Under the pieces are notes generated by a model. That model did no database searches and had not been told where the DNA came from. It saw only the letters and a program-made list of their open reading frames with translations. DNA of 64,000 nucleotides from G965277745 sp965277745 (GTDB lineage Bacteria > Pseudomonadota > Gammaproteobacteria > Cardiobacteriales > Cardiobacteriaceae): positions 2,297,230 to 2,361,229 of the forward strand of contig OZ255837.1 in assembly GCA_965277745.1 (NCBI GenBank). Reading direction: 5' to 3'. This document shows, one piece after another, positions 28,862-36,816 of the stretch. The first letter of the stretch is position 1. Every line of letters starts with the position of its first letter. Both the position numbers and the translations under genes were made by a program.

Positions 28862-28936
28862 ACCTCTTCCCTATATCTTAATATCTTATATTAATATAAT
28901 AAGTGTTATATGGAAAAGAAAAAAGTTAAAAATAAC

Positions 28937-28953
28937 ACATGGGAAATCCATGT
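28937..28953 (-). promoter_or_regulatory. Inverted repeat upstream of the sugar operon
   Basis: ACATGG-GAAAT-CCATGT, perfect 6-bp arms, 76 bp before the first start codon, followed by a very AT-rich stretch (TATTATATTAATATA on the minus strand) that would hold the -10. It may be a repressor or activator site. No regulator gene is in the operon. Confidence 0.35.
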
Positions 28954-28974
28954 CTGTAATTCGGGGGCTGTGCA

Positions 28975-29631
28975 GGTTCAGATATAAGTGAGACAGTTTT
29001 GAACTGAAAAATCGGGTAGCCTGGGATGACTTTAAAAACACAAGAGCTACCCGATGCAGATCAAAAGCCTGCGACTGAAATCATCCAACAGTTAGCCTGT
29101 TGCCGATACCGCAAGCGAACAAGACAGCGCCCGCCTGAAAAAACTTGAACTGTTCGATCAACTGCAAGCACAGGGCTGCTCTGTCGCCTGTCCCTGCAAG
29201 CGATTGACTGGTCGAAAGCCCCCTACTATCTGGAAACGCGCGGTTGTCGCCCGCAAAAACTTCGTCAGCGGCAGGGGAGCGGGCAACAGCAGCAAGCCGT
29301 CCTCCACCTACGCAAGCGAATCGATGGCGGCAGTGCGTTCAAAGAGGAGTTCAAGCAGGTTTGTCAGGCCCTTGAGATCCCTCTGTTCGTTTTACCGCCG
29401 AAAAAAACCTAAATACAATCGCTGCGTAGCGCGTGCCAATGGCACAACGCGTTACGCGTTCTATCCCTTCTACAAAGGGCCCTTGACCCTCTCGGCAATC
29501 AATCGGGCGCTTGCTGAGTATCAACGATATTACAAGTACTATCGCCCACATGACGGGATAGGATTGGAAACACCAATGCGTTCATCAACAATTCCTTCAG
29601 ACCGCCTGATTTGTCTCACAGGTGTTGAACC
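28975..29631 (+). mobile_element. IS481-type element B, copy 2, internally deleted
   Basis: The left end GGTTCA, 7 bp, GTGAGACA (28975-28995) mirrors the right end TGTCTCAC, 6 bp, TGAACC (29612-29631). The left part encodes the N-terminal HTH region in pieces (AIDWSKAPYYLETRGCRP). A deletion then joins TACGCAAGCGAA to TCGATGGCGGC (compare 7310 and 7688 in copy 1), and the C-terminal part to YRPHDGIGLETPMR follows. It shows the uninterrupted target of the IS5 element. Confidence 0.75.
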
Positions 29632-29643
29632 CGGACAGGGATC

Positions 29644-30030
29644 TTGCCGCAACTTGCGAGGTGTGCAGTGGGACAGCTAATCGCTTCGGTGCCAGACAAG
29701 GATGATCCGATATTCATCACCCTTGAAGAAGCGGAACGATTCAACGCGGCGATACTGTCCCTGAAGCAGTGGCATCCGAAAATCCACACCGTCCTAATGG
29801 CGCGCTATTTTTATGGGGTCACTGACGACAAAACGTTGGGGAAGCGGATGGGGGCGTCGGCTCAGTCCATTAGAGTATGGCGGAAACAGGGTCATATGTT
29901 TGTCGAAGGGGATTTATGTCGCAAATACGCAGCATATCCGAAAGGCATCCAACAGAGTTCCGTTTGCATCGTCTGGCGATACACGCTATACTTCTCGGAT
30001 GATTACCGAATTCCGGCACAAGGGACTTGA
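29644..30030 (+). pseudogene. Phage antitermination/sigma-like HTH protein remnant
   Basis: The core LEEAERFNAAILSLKQWHPK, then LMARYFYGVTDDKTLGKRMG and QSIRVWRKQGHMFVEGDL, resembles small phage regulators with a sigma-region-4-like HTH (antitermination Q or DUF1133 type). The 5' end is cut by the IS481-B copy 2 just upstream; the frame starts only at a TTG or GTG. After VEGDL the sequence loses family character, so the natural end was probably there. It hints at an older prophage remnant at this site. Confidence 0.45.
29964..29992 (+). promoter_or_regulatory. Promoter of the higBA operon
   Basis: TTGCAT (29964-29969), 17 bp, TATACT (29987-29992). The higB start codon is at 29999, only 6 bp after the -10, so transcription would begin at or next to the ATG and give an almost leaderless message. 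Inferred from consensus and spacing. Confidence 0.55.
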
Positions 30031-30130
30031 ATCTTTCTACCGAACAGGAACAACCCGAGGTATTCAGTCGGCACAGGCCGCGGAGTTTAGGAGAATCCTT
30101 GCCCTGTTATTAACCCGGCGGCAATTTATA

Positions 30131-31207
30131 TAGGTTATGTAGCATAGGCGATTGACTCTGCATCAAAGTATTTTTTAACCCGTTCAGGACGACGCTGAAG
30201 CTTCAACATGCAGGATCATGTACGCTTCTTTAGGTCGCTAACCGAACGTGCCGCTGCGCCACTATGTACCATGCCTTTCAGGTCACAGTGTAGATATTCA
30301 TCCGGATTTAACTCTGGGGAGTAAGCTGGCAGAAAGAAGACTTCCAGATATCGCTTAACAGTCTTTCGCTCTAACCAGCGCTTAACGACCTTTGCGTGGT
30401 GTACTCGCAAGTGATCCAGAATCAGAAATACCTGACCAGGCGTTGATTCGATCAGCGCGCGTAAGAATTTCTTCAGAACCTTGGCTGTCATGGTCGATTC
30501 GTACAACATGAATCGCACAGTGCCCTGATTGGTGATTGCCGAAATCATGTTGAGTGATACTCGCTTCGCTGGCAAAGGCTGCACCGGTGTTTGCCCTTTT
30601 GGCGCGTAGCACCAACCGTGTTGGGTGTGATTCTTCATTCCCGTTTCGTCACCCCAGAAAATCTGAGCATTCTCTGCCTTTGCGCGAGCTTTGATCTGCG
30701 GATACTCCTCCTTCAGCCAAGCATCAACGCGAGATGGGTTTTGCTCCCAAGCCTTCTTCAAAGGCTTTTGAGGCGTAAAACCCCAGCGCTTAAGGTAATC
30801 GCCCATCGGACGAACTGGGATATCGATACCCCAGAATTGTTTAATCAATTGAGCAATTGCACGCCGTGTCCAAAGCGCAAAGTCGAGCTTATGCTGGTCA
30901 GGCATCTGATCACGGATTGCTTTAATGACAAGCTGTTCTTGCTGTTCAGTCAGTCGCCTCGGCTTATTTTCAGGGCCGCGCTTTTGAATGGCGATAGCCT
31001 CGGCACCACCGACTTCATAGCGCTGATACCAGCGTCCAACTGTGTCGGGGTGAACGTCAAGAAGTTGACCAATCTGGCGAAAAGTTTTGCCTTTCTCGCG
31101 TAATCGTATCGCCTTCTGTCTCAGAAGTTCCTGTTGCTCTAGGCTGAGCTTGCGTGCATCTGTATTCATGCGCGCATGATATCAGATGTAAATTGACACC
31201 GGATTAA
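30131..31207 (-). mobile_element. IS630-family element 1, inserted in higB
   Basis: 1077 bp between TA dinucleotides at 30129-30130 and 31208-31209, the TA target duplication of IS630/Tc1 elements. It contains a single minus-strand transposase gene. The terminal repeats are not obvious by eye. Confidence 0.85.
30216..31169 (-). CDS. IS630-family transposase (element 1)
   Basis: 317 residues, full length. N-terminal HTH (KGKTFRQIGQLLDVHPDTVG, RWYQRY), then the DDE domain: AQIFWGDETGMKNH (first Asp), VFLILDHLRVHHAK (second Asp), FLPAYSPELNPDEYLHCDLK (Glu). The catalytic residues look intact, so this copy may still be mobile. Confidence 0.92.
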   Translation of the reverse strand: MNTDARKLSLEQQELLRQKAIRLREKGKTFRQIGQLLDVHPDTVGRWYQRYEVGGAEAIAIQKRGPENKPRRLTEQQEQLVIKAIRDQMPDQHKLDFALWTRRAIAQLIKQFWGIDIPVRPMGDYLKRWGFTPQKPLKKAWEQNPSRVDAWLKEEYPQIKARAKAENAQIFWGDETGMKNHTQHGWCYAPKGQTPVQPLPAKRVSLNMISAITNQGTVRFMLYESTMTAKVLKKFLRALIESTPGQVFLILDHLRVHHAKVVKRWLERKTVKRYLEVFFLPAYSPELNPDEYLHCDLKGMVHSGAAARSVSDLKKRT

Positions 31208-31391
31208 TAGATGTTGCTGCCGGTGTGGAAGAACTCAACTTACCGGCCTTCAGTCTACACCCCCTCAAGGGCGAATTGAATGGTTATTGGTCGATTCGAG
31301 TCAACGGTAATTGGCGTATGGTGTTCCGCTTTGCAGGCATCAATGTTGAACAGGTCGATTATCTCGACTATCACTGAAAGGAGTTGAAACC

Positions 31392-31676
31392 ATGATGATA
31401 GATCCACCCCACCCCGGTGAGTTGCTGCGCAAGGACGTGATTGCCGAACTGGACTCGTCAGTGACGGAATCTGCTAGGCGACTCGGTATGTCTCGTGTCG
31501 CCTTGTCCCGCTTGTTGAATTGCCGCGCCGCGATCAGCCCCGATCTTGCCTTACGCCTGGAAAGGGCGGGCGTCAGTACTGCCCGTGCATGGCTGGCCAT
31601 GCAGACCAATCATGATCTCGCACAAGCCCGGAAAAATCCGCAGCCGCCTGTTCACGCTTTACAACCACACAGTTAG
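31392..31676 (+). CDS. higA: HigA-type antitoxin
   Basis: 94 residues, an XRE-type HTH antitoxin: PPHPGELLRKDVIAELDSSV, TESARRLGMSRVALSRLLN, SPDLALRLERAG, MQTNHDLAQAR. An AAAGGAG ribosome site precedes the ATG. In HigBA loci the antitoxin binds HigB and represses the promoter. With higB interrupted, higA is an orphan, probably transcribed only weakly past the IS630 element. The last ~12 residues differ from usual HigA ends. Confidence 0.93.
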   Translation: MMIDPPHPGELLRKDVIAELDSSVTESARRLGMSRVALSRLLNCRAAISPDLALRLERAGVSTARAWLAMQTNHDLAQARKNPQPPVHALQPHS

Positions 31677-32373
31677 AACATCTCGATTTAGGGGAAACGC
31701 CAACATCGAAGTGGTTACAAGCGCAGAAAAAGATGGTAGTGGCGTCGCTACGTTCAGTCTGAACCGCAATCTTAATCTCGACAACGCGACCTTCGGGAAC
31801 AAGCGCATCGATAAAAAGGGCTTGAGCCTAGGCGAGAACGCGGTCATCCTTGATGCCCAGGGTCTGAAGCTCTTCGCGGCAGGCGAAACATCCTCTTCGC
31901 CGTCGCTCATCTTGAGCAGAAACGGACTGTTCATCAACGGCGGCCCGAGTCTCACCCCAGACGGCGTCGACACCGGCGGTAAGGTGATCACCCAGGTCGG
32001 AATAGGCGAATTGCAAGAGAACGGCGACAACGCCGCGACCACCGGACAGTTGTTCAAAGTGAATGAACGGCTGAAAGATATCGAAAACTCACTTAAGGGT
32101 GAAGATGGCTCGAAAACACCTAAAATAGAGAAATCCTCTTCTGAAAAAAGTAAAGATGTCGTTACTCAGCAAAAATCAGGATCTCCTCCTGCCAGGGAAG
32201 AAAGCTTATCACTGGCAACGAGCGGTGATTCTTGGGATGCCACAGGCAAGCGATTGAGCAATTTGGGTGAAGGCGAGATAAAAGCAGACGCCACTGACGC
32301 GGTAACTGGCGCTCAGTTATTTCATGTAAGAGAAAATCTGCAAGAAAAATTCCACAAAGATCTAGTCACCTGA
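31677..32373 (+). pseudogene. Trimeric autotransporter adhesin, internal fragment
   Basis: Reads in one frame from just after higA to a stop at 32371-32373. It shows head/neck-type motifs of trimeric autotransporters (YadA/Hia family): RLSNLGEGEIKADATDAVTG then AQLFHVRENL, and GIGELQENGDNAATTGQLFK. It lacks the signal peptide and the C-terminal membrane anchor. The 3' side is cut by IS630 element 2; the stop lies 4 bp before the TA target. A surface adhesin was therefore lost here. Confidence 0.85.
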
Positions 32374-32375
32374 AT

Positions 32376-33479
32376 CTAAAGTTCGCCGCATAATGTTTGA
32401 TCAGCACGTTGGCAAAAGCGCCTGACGGAGGCCAGGATTTCATCAGCAGATTTCGTCCATTTGAAAGGCTTTGGGTTCTCGTTGTGGCACTGAATGAATT
32501 TGGTGATATCGGCTTCCAGGGATTTGACAGAGGTATGCGCTCCCCGCTGTACCTGTTTGCGGGTGAGTTCGGCAAACCAACGCTCGACCTGATTGATCCA
32601 TGATGCCGATGTGGGGGTGAAGTGGAGGTGGTAGCGCGGTCGGCGGGCGAGCCACGCTTTGACCTCCTTGGTTTTGTGGGTGGCGTAATTGTCCATGATG
32701 ATATGGATATCCAGATCATCGGGCATATTGGCGTCGATTTCCTTCAGAAAGGACAGAAACTCTTTGGCCCTGTGGCGCTTGTAGCATTTCCCGATCACAA
32801 AGCCGCTGGCCACGTCGAGAGCCGCGAACAGCGATGTCGTGCCATGACGCACATAATCGTGGGTCTGCCGTTCGGGGATGCCGGGGGCCATTGGCAGAAT
32901 GGGTTGGGAGCGGTCCAATGCCTGGATCTGGCTCTTCTCGTCAACGGACAACACCAAGGCCCGGTTGGGCGGCGAGAGATAGAGGCCGACGATATCGCGA
33001 ACCTTCTCGACGAACAAAGGGTCACTGGACAGTTTGAAGGTATCGCTGCGATGGGGTTGGAGGCCAAAGGCATTCCAAATGCGGCGGATCGTCGTGTGTG
33101 ACAGGCCTGTTTCCTTCGCCATCGAACGGATGGACCAATGGGTGGCGTCACGGGGCTTGCTGTGCAATGTCCGTTCAATGACCGCCGCGACCTGATCGTC
33201 TTCAACTGTGCGCGGGCGGCCGGGGCGTGCCTCATCGAGAAGGCCGTCCACACGATCCTTGACGAACCACCGCCGCCACTTGCCCACCGTGTGCTCGTGA
33301 AATCCGAGCTCGGCTCCAACCTCCTTGCTCGAAAGCCCGTCGGCGCAACGCAGGACCATCCGGCATCGATCGGAAAAAGAACGGGGAGCCCGGTGTCGCC
33401 GAACCTGACGCTCAAGGTAGTCACGCTCCTCAGAACTCAAAACCAATGGCGGTGATGGCCGCCCCTTTCTGCCTGGCAT
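32376..33479 (-). CDS. IS630-family transposase (element 2)
   Basis: 367 residues. N-terminal HTH region (GLSSKEVGAELGFHEHTVGK), WRRWFVKDRVDGLLDEARPG linker, and DDE motifs VLSVDEKSQIQALDR (Asp), DIHIIMDNYATHKT (Asp) and TSASWINQVERWFAELT (Glu). All look intact. A GGAGGG ribosome site lies 7 bp before the start. Confidence 0.93.
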   Translation of the reverse strand: MPGRKGRPSPPLVLSSEERDYLERQVRRHRAPRSFSDRCRMVLRCADGLSSKEVGAELGFHEHTVGKWRRWFVKDRVDGLLDEARPGRPRTVEDDQVAAVIERTLHSKPRDATHWSIRSMAKETGLSHTTIRRIWNAFGLQPHRSDTFKLSSDPLFVEKVRDIVGLYLSPPNRALVLSVDEKSQIQALDRSQPILPMAPGIPERQTHDYVRHGTTSLFAALDVASGFVIGKCYKRHRAKEFLSFLKEIDANMPDDLDIHIIMDNYATHKTKEVKAWLARRPRYHLHFTPTSASWINQVERWFAELTRKQVQRGAHTSVKSLEADITKFIQCHNENPKPFKWTKSADEILASVRRFCQRADQTLCGEL

Positions 33480-33515
33480 AAAACACCCTCCGGGATAGTC
33501 AAACGTCCCAGAGTC
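32379..33515 (-). mobile_element. IS630-family element 2
   Basis: About 1137 bp between TA at 32377-32378 and TA at 33516-33517. It interrupts the adhesin. The transposase stop codon (TAG, minus strand) is completed by the flanking TA. Inner ends share GTTTGA near 12-25 bp from each side. GC-rich, unlike the first IS630, so a different lineage. Confidence 0.8.
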
Positions 33516-33533
33516 TATGTCTCCTCAATCAAT

Positions 33534-33731
33534 TTATGAAGCGATTTTCAGTTCCATATGACTAGGAGCTGTTGGCAGATCCGCAACCGAGTTTCGTTTC
33601 TTCCATTTGACAACGGTCTTGGGATTGATTGCGTAACGCCCGGCAAGCACTCTCAAGCTCTCTTGACTATATTGTATCGCTTGACGTACTGCCTCTGTCG
33701 TTTTGGCGCTGCCGTATAAAATTTGTCCCAT
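33534..33731 (-). pseudogene. IS481-type transposase N-terminal fragment
   Basis: The 65-codon frame starts MGQILYGSAKTTEAVRQAIQ and carries the HTH AGRYAINPKTVVKWKKRNSV, close to the start of element C at 19905. The DDE domain is missing, and the frame ends in unrelated sequence. It marks the border between the IS-rich core and the prophage. Confidence 0.75.
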
Positions 33732-34028
33732 AATTTCTCCTATGTAGGTAAGGTATTAAAACATATATCAACACACCGTGGAACTAAACACAAAAAAATA
33801 GCTTCCTCCGTGCTGAACAGCGCCATGTGAACAATTTGGGGAGCAGGTCACAATTTACCGATTTTATTTCCTTTTATCACTTCTTTATTTCCTTTTTTTC
33901 ATCTTCTCACTTCCCGATGCAAAAACTACAGTTATTAATTAAATCAATCTCTTATGGTTTCTTGGGGCTATACAGGGGCTAAACCTGTCAAATCAAGGGT
34001 AAACCAAAGGCAAAATTGACCGAAGAAA
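33732..34028. other. AT-rich intergenic stretch at the left edge of the prophage
   Basis: About 300 bp without a gene. It contains GGGGCTAAACC (33975-33985), which recurs on the minus strand at 34332-34342, directly before the HTH start codon, and in part (TTTAGCCCC) at 34042-34050 in that gene. These could be binding sites of the excisionase-like protein or part of an attachment region. No tRNA or obvious att core was seen. Confidence 0.4.
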
Positions 34029-34331
34029 TCACGATGCTTTCTTTAGCCCCACAAGATAATTATCAACCCCATGTTCCAATTCTTCATCGGTGCTGACCCG
34101 GTTTGACAGTAGCCAGTTGTCCACCTCAGAACGCTTAAAGTATATCTTCTTACCACCTGGTTTGTAGAATGGTATTTTATTGGAGTGTGTCAACTTGTAT
34201 ATGTAGGTCTTCGACAAACCGACATATAAGGCAAGCTCGTCAATGTCCAATACCTCTTTCTGAGCCAACATAAGCCCCTTGAGTTCTGCAACGTCTTGGT
34301 GCAGCTTTTCCAATGTGTTTTGTTCTGTCAT
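34029..34331 (-). CDS. Excisionase-like helix-turn-helix protein
   Basis: 100 residues. The N-terminus is a short coiled coil (LEKLHQDVAELKGLMLAQ), followed by an HTH_17/AlpA-type winged helix: VLDIDELALYVGLSKTYIYK, PFYKPGGKKIYFKRSEVDNW. Such proteins act as excisionases or replication initiation/regulatory factors in mobile elements. It is the last gene of the leftward operon, and its start lies 11 bp from the helicase stop. Confidence 0.75.
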   Translation of the reverse strand: MTEQNTLEKLHQDVAELKGLMLAQKEVLDIDELALYVGLSKTYIYKLTHSNKIPFYKPGGKKIYFKRSEVDNWLLSNRVSTDEELEHGVDNYLVGLKKAS

Positions 34332-34341
34332 GGTTTAGCCC

Positions 34342-35750
34342 CTATAGATCAATCGGATATTCTGGCCTAACGTCTTGGCTCAATGGAGCCAGCCGGAAGG
34401 TGATGTCTTTTTTCAGTGCGTCCAATAACGCTTTCTGAGTGATTCGCTTGTTCTGTAGCGCCTCAAGTACAGTGACATCTACAGAATCAGACATTACCAA
34501 GTGATGGACGAAGACGGGTTTTCTTTGCCCCTGCCGGTGCAGCCGGGCGTTGAATTGCTGGTACAACTCCAGCGACCAGTTGAGGCCATACCAGACAACG
34601 ATGTTGCCTCCCTGTTGCAGGTTCAACCCGTGACCGGCACTTGCCGGATGCGCCAACAGGAGCGGCACGTTCCCGGTGTTCCATTTTTCGATTGCGCCGT
34701 CTTCGTCGATGGCAACCGCGTTCTTGAAATGCCGCTTGATGCGCACTTTGTCCGACTTGAAGGTGTAGGCGACAAGTACAGGCCGGCCGCAGGCTTCTGC
34801 CACGATGTCTTCCAAGGCGTCGAGTTTGTGCCGGTGCAGGGCTTCCCAATTACCCTTGCCGTCGGTGTACACCGCCCCGTTCGCGAATTGCAGCAGTTTG
34901 TTCGTCAATGCGGCGGCGTTCACGGCTTCCACCGTACATTGCTCCAGTTCAATCAGGAAGTCTTTTTCCAGTTCGCGGTATCGGCGTGTTTCTTGCGGGC
35001 CGAAGTTGAGGTGATGACGTTGTCCACCCGCCGCGGGAGTTGCAAATAGTCGCTGGCGGACAGGGTCAGGCACACATCCTGCAAACGTTCGTGGATTTCT
35101 GCTTCGCTGCCTTTTTTGGGTGTCCAGTGATAGCCCAGGTAATCGCTTGTGAAGTAGCGGTCGCGGAATCCACTGAATGTTTTACCTAACCGCTCCCCGC
35201 GGTCGAGCAGGTAGAGCTGCGCCCAGACGTCAAGCAGGCCGTTGCTCGCCGGGGTGCCGGTCAGTTCAAGCACACGGTCGATTTTGGGCAACACTTTTTT
35301 CAGCGCTTTGAAACGTTTGGTCTTGGATGATTTGAAGGAACTGGCTTCATCGATCACCACCATGTCATACGGCCAGTCCAGTCGTGTGCCGCGGTCGGTT
35401 GTTTGATGATCGACCAGCCAGGCGACGTTTTCGCGGTTGATAATATGAATGTCTTCGCCGCCTTCCAGGGCGCGCACTCTTTGCCCCCAGTTGCCACGAA
35501 TCACCGCGTGCGACAGGTGGGAGAGTTGTGCCCAGCGAGCCAGTTCATCCGGCCAAGTATGCAGCGCCACCCGCAACGGGGCGATGACCAGCACGCGGCC
35601 AATCTCGAATCTGTCCATCAGTTCGGCGATCGCGGTAAGCGCGATCACCGTTTTGCCAAGCCCCATGTCGACCCACAAGGCGCAGGAATTCTGTGCGGCG
35701 ATAAAGTCCATGGCCTTCAGTTGATAGGTGTGCAGATTTTCTATGTTCAT
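34342..35750 (-). pseudogene. Phage SNF2/DEAD-like helicase with a frameshift
   Basis: The N-terminal part (from ATG 35750) has Walker A ALWVDMGLGKTVIALTA, DEAS box VVIDEASSFKS and motif III LELTGTPASNG. The C-terminal part has motif V-like AGHGLNLQQGGNIVVW and motif VI FNARLHRQGQRKPVFVHHLV. The two parts lie in different frames: reading breaks at about 35005 after VDNVIT and resumes as LNFGPQETRRYREL. One missing C explains it. Joined length is about 470 residues, usual for phage SNF2 helicases near polA/VRR-NUC modules. As read, the protein loses its second RecA domain. Confidence 0.85.
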
Positions 35751-36028
35751 TTCCCCACCGATTGCGTGAAAAGCTGCTTGCCGGTTTCGATACTGTCGAT
35801 GACATGGACGCTGAACCCTTCTTCTTTCAATTTCTGATGCACGTAGGCCTGTAATTTTGTCGGCCGTTTACCGGGTGCCTTAAACTCGACCAACAGCACC
35901 ATTCCGGCTTTGAAATACAAGCGATCCGGCACCGCACGTTGGTTGGGGCTTGTCCATTTATAAGCCAGCCAGCCGTGTCGTTGTGCATATGCTGTAACCC
36001 TCTTTTCGATGAACGATTCAAGAATCAT
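35747..36028 (-). CDS. VRR-NUC domain nuclease
   Basis: 93 residues, a stand-alone VRR-NUC (PD-(D/E)XK-type): MILESFIEKRVTAYAQRHGW, NQRAVPDRLYFKAGMVLLVE, FKAPGKRPTKLQA. The Asp of PDRLY, Glu of LVEFK and Lys form the catalytic core. These phage enzymes are thought to act as structure-specific nucleases in replication or recombination. Overlaps the helicase and PAPS-reductase-like genes by 4 bp each. Confidence 0.9.
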   Translation of the reverse strand: MILESFIEKRVTAYAQRHGWLAYKWTSPNQRAVPDRLYFKAGMVLLVEFKAPGKRPTKLQAYVHQKLKEEGFSVHVIDSIETGKQLFTQSVGK

Positions 36029-36816
36029 GCTGCTTCCTCTTCATCAATTTGAACAACCGGAATCCCAACAAAATCTTCAAGCCCGATTGGTTGTTTGCCT
36101 TTCATGAACATGGTGTGCTTGATTCGGCGTTCCAGTTCTACATATTTTTTATACAGTTCCGGGTTCTGGGTTGCGCCATGTCGCAGGTCGTTCCGGCTGC
36201 CCATGATGCAAAACACACAGGAAAGCCTTTCATTTGATTCGTAAGCCCAGAACGGCTTTTGCCCGGCTTGTTTGATCGTGTTGAAAATGTCTTGAGTCGT
36301 AAGATGGAAAACGGGGAACCAGTTATAAACTGTTCGCTTTACCCTGCCGTTGACAGATTCGTTTTTGTTGATACAAAAAGGGGGTCTCTTTGCTCTGGCT
36401 GTTGATTCCTCGGCGCGGAGCCCCATGCAGTTGATGCCTATTGTCTTGCCCTTTTCTTTCAAGTCATTCCGAATGAATTTCATAATGGGGCCACGCTTTA
36501 GGTCCGAAGTGCATTGGCGGTATGCACTGCTAGGCCACTTTCCGCGATTTTCCACCATTCCCAGAAATGTCTTTTTAGCCGATACAACATGCAACTGTTC
36601 GTTGATTGTTGCTTTTATGTGATCGATGACGCCCGGCCATTCGACTTCACCGAGCGACGCGTGAACAACGACTAGCTGTTCGGAGCGAATGTTTCGACTC
36701 AAGAAGTGGTACATGGCTTGGCTGTCCTTTCCACCGGAATGACTGCAATAGATAACCGCCTCTTGTTCAATCAGTTGCTTTATTTCTTTCGGGAAGAAAA
36801 AGTCGCTCTTTGTCAT
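36025..36816 (-). CDS. Phage PAPS-reductase/DndC-like adenine nucleotide alpha hydrolase
   Basis: 263 residues from ATG 36816 (MTKSDFFFPKEIKQLIEQEA), which overlaps the polymerase stop by 4 bp. The PP-loop is SHSGGKDSQAMYHFLSR. C-terminal cysteines ERLSCVFCIMGSR may hold a metal or cluster. The family includes sulfate-assimilation reductases and the DndC protein of DNA phosphorothioation. Phages often carry it in replication modules with unclear role: sulfur or nucleotide chemistry on DNA or tRNA is a possibility. No dndDE partners are present. Confidence 0.85.
   Translation of the reverse strand: MTKSDFFFPKEIKQLIEQEAVIYCSHSGGKDSQAMYHFLSRNIRSEQLVVVHASLGEVEWPGVIDHIKATINEQLHVVSAKKTFLGMVENRGKWPSSAYRQCTSDLKRGPIMKFIRNDLKEKGKTIGINCMGLRAEESTARAKRPPFCINKNESVNGRVKRTVYNWFPVFHLTTQDIFNTIKQAGQKPFWAYESNERLSCVFCIMGSRNDLRHGATQNPELYKKYVELERRIKHTMFMKGKQPIGLEDFVGIPVVQIDEEEAA

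Larger units (their letters stand above)
29999..31377 (+). pseudogene. higB: HigB-type toxin gene split by an IS630 element
   Basis: The 5' part (29999-30130, MITEFRHKGLESFYRTGTTR) and 3' part (31210-31377, AFSLHPLKGELNGYWSIRV to VDYLDYH) together encode a 99-residue HigB/RelE-fold mRNA interferase. The frame is exactly intact across the insertion: removing the IS plus one TA joins QFI to DVAAGVEEL without loss. Conserved basic and aromatic residues (RHKGL, NGYWSIRVNGNWRMVF) are kept. As it stands the toxin is cut at residue 44. The antitoxin higA follows 14 bp later. Confidence 0.92.
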
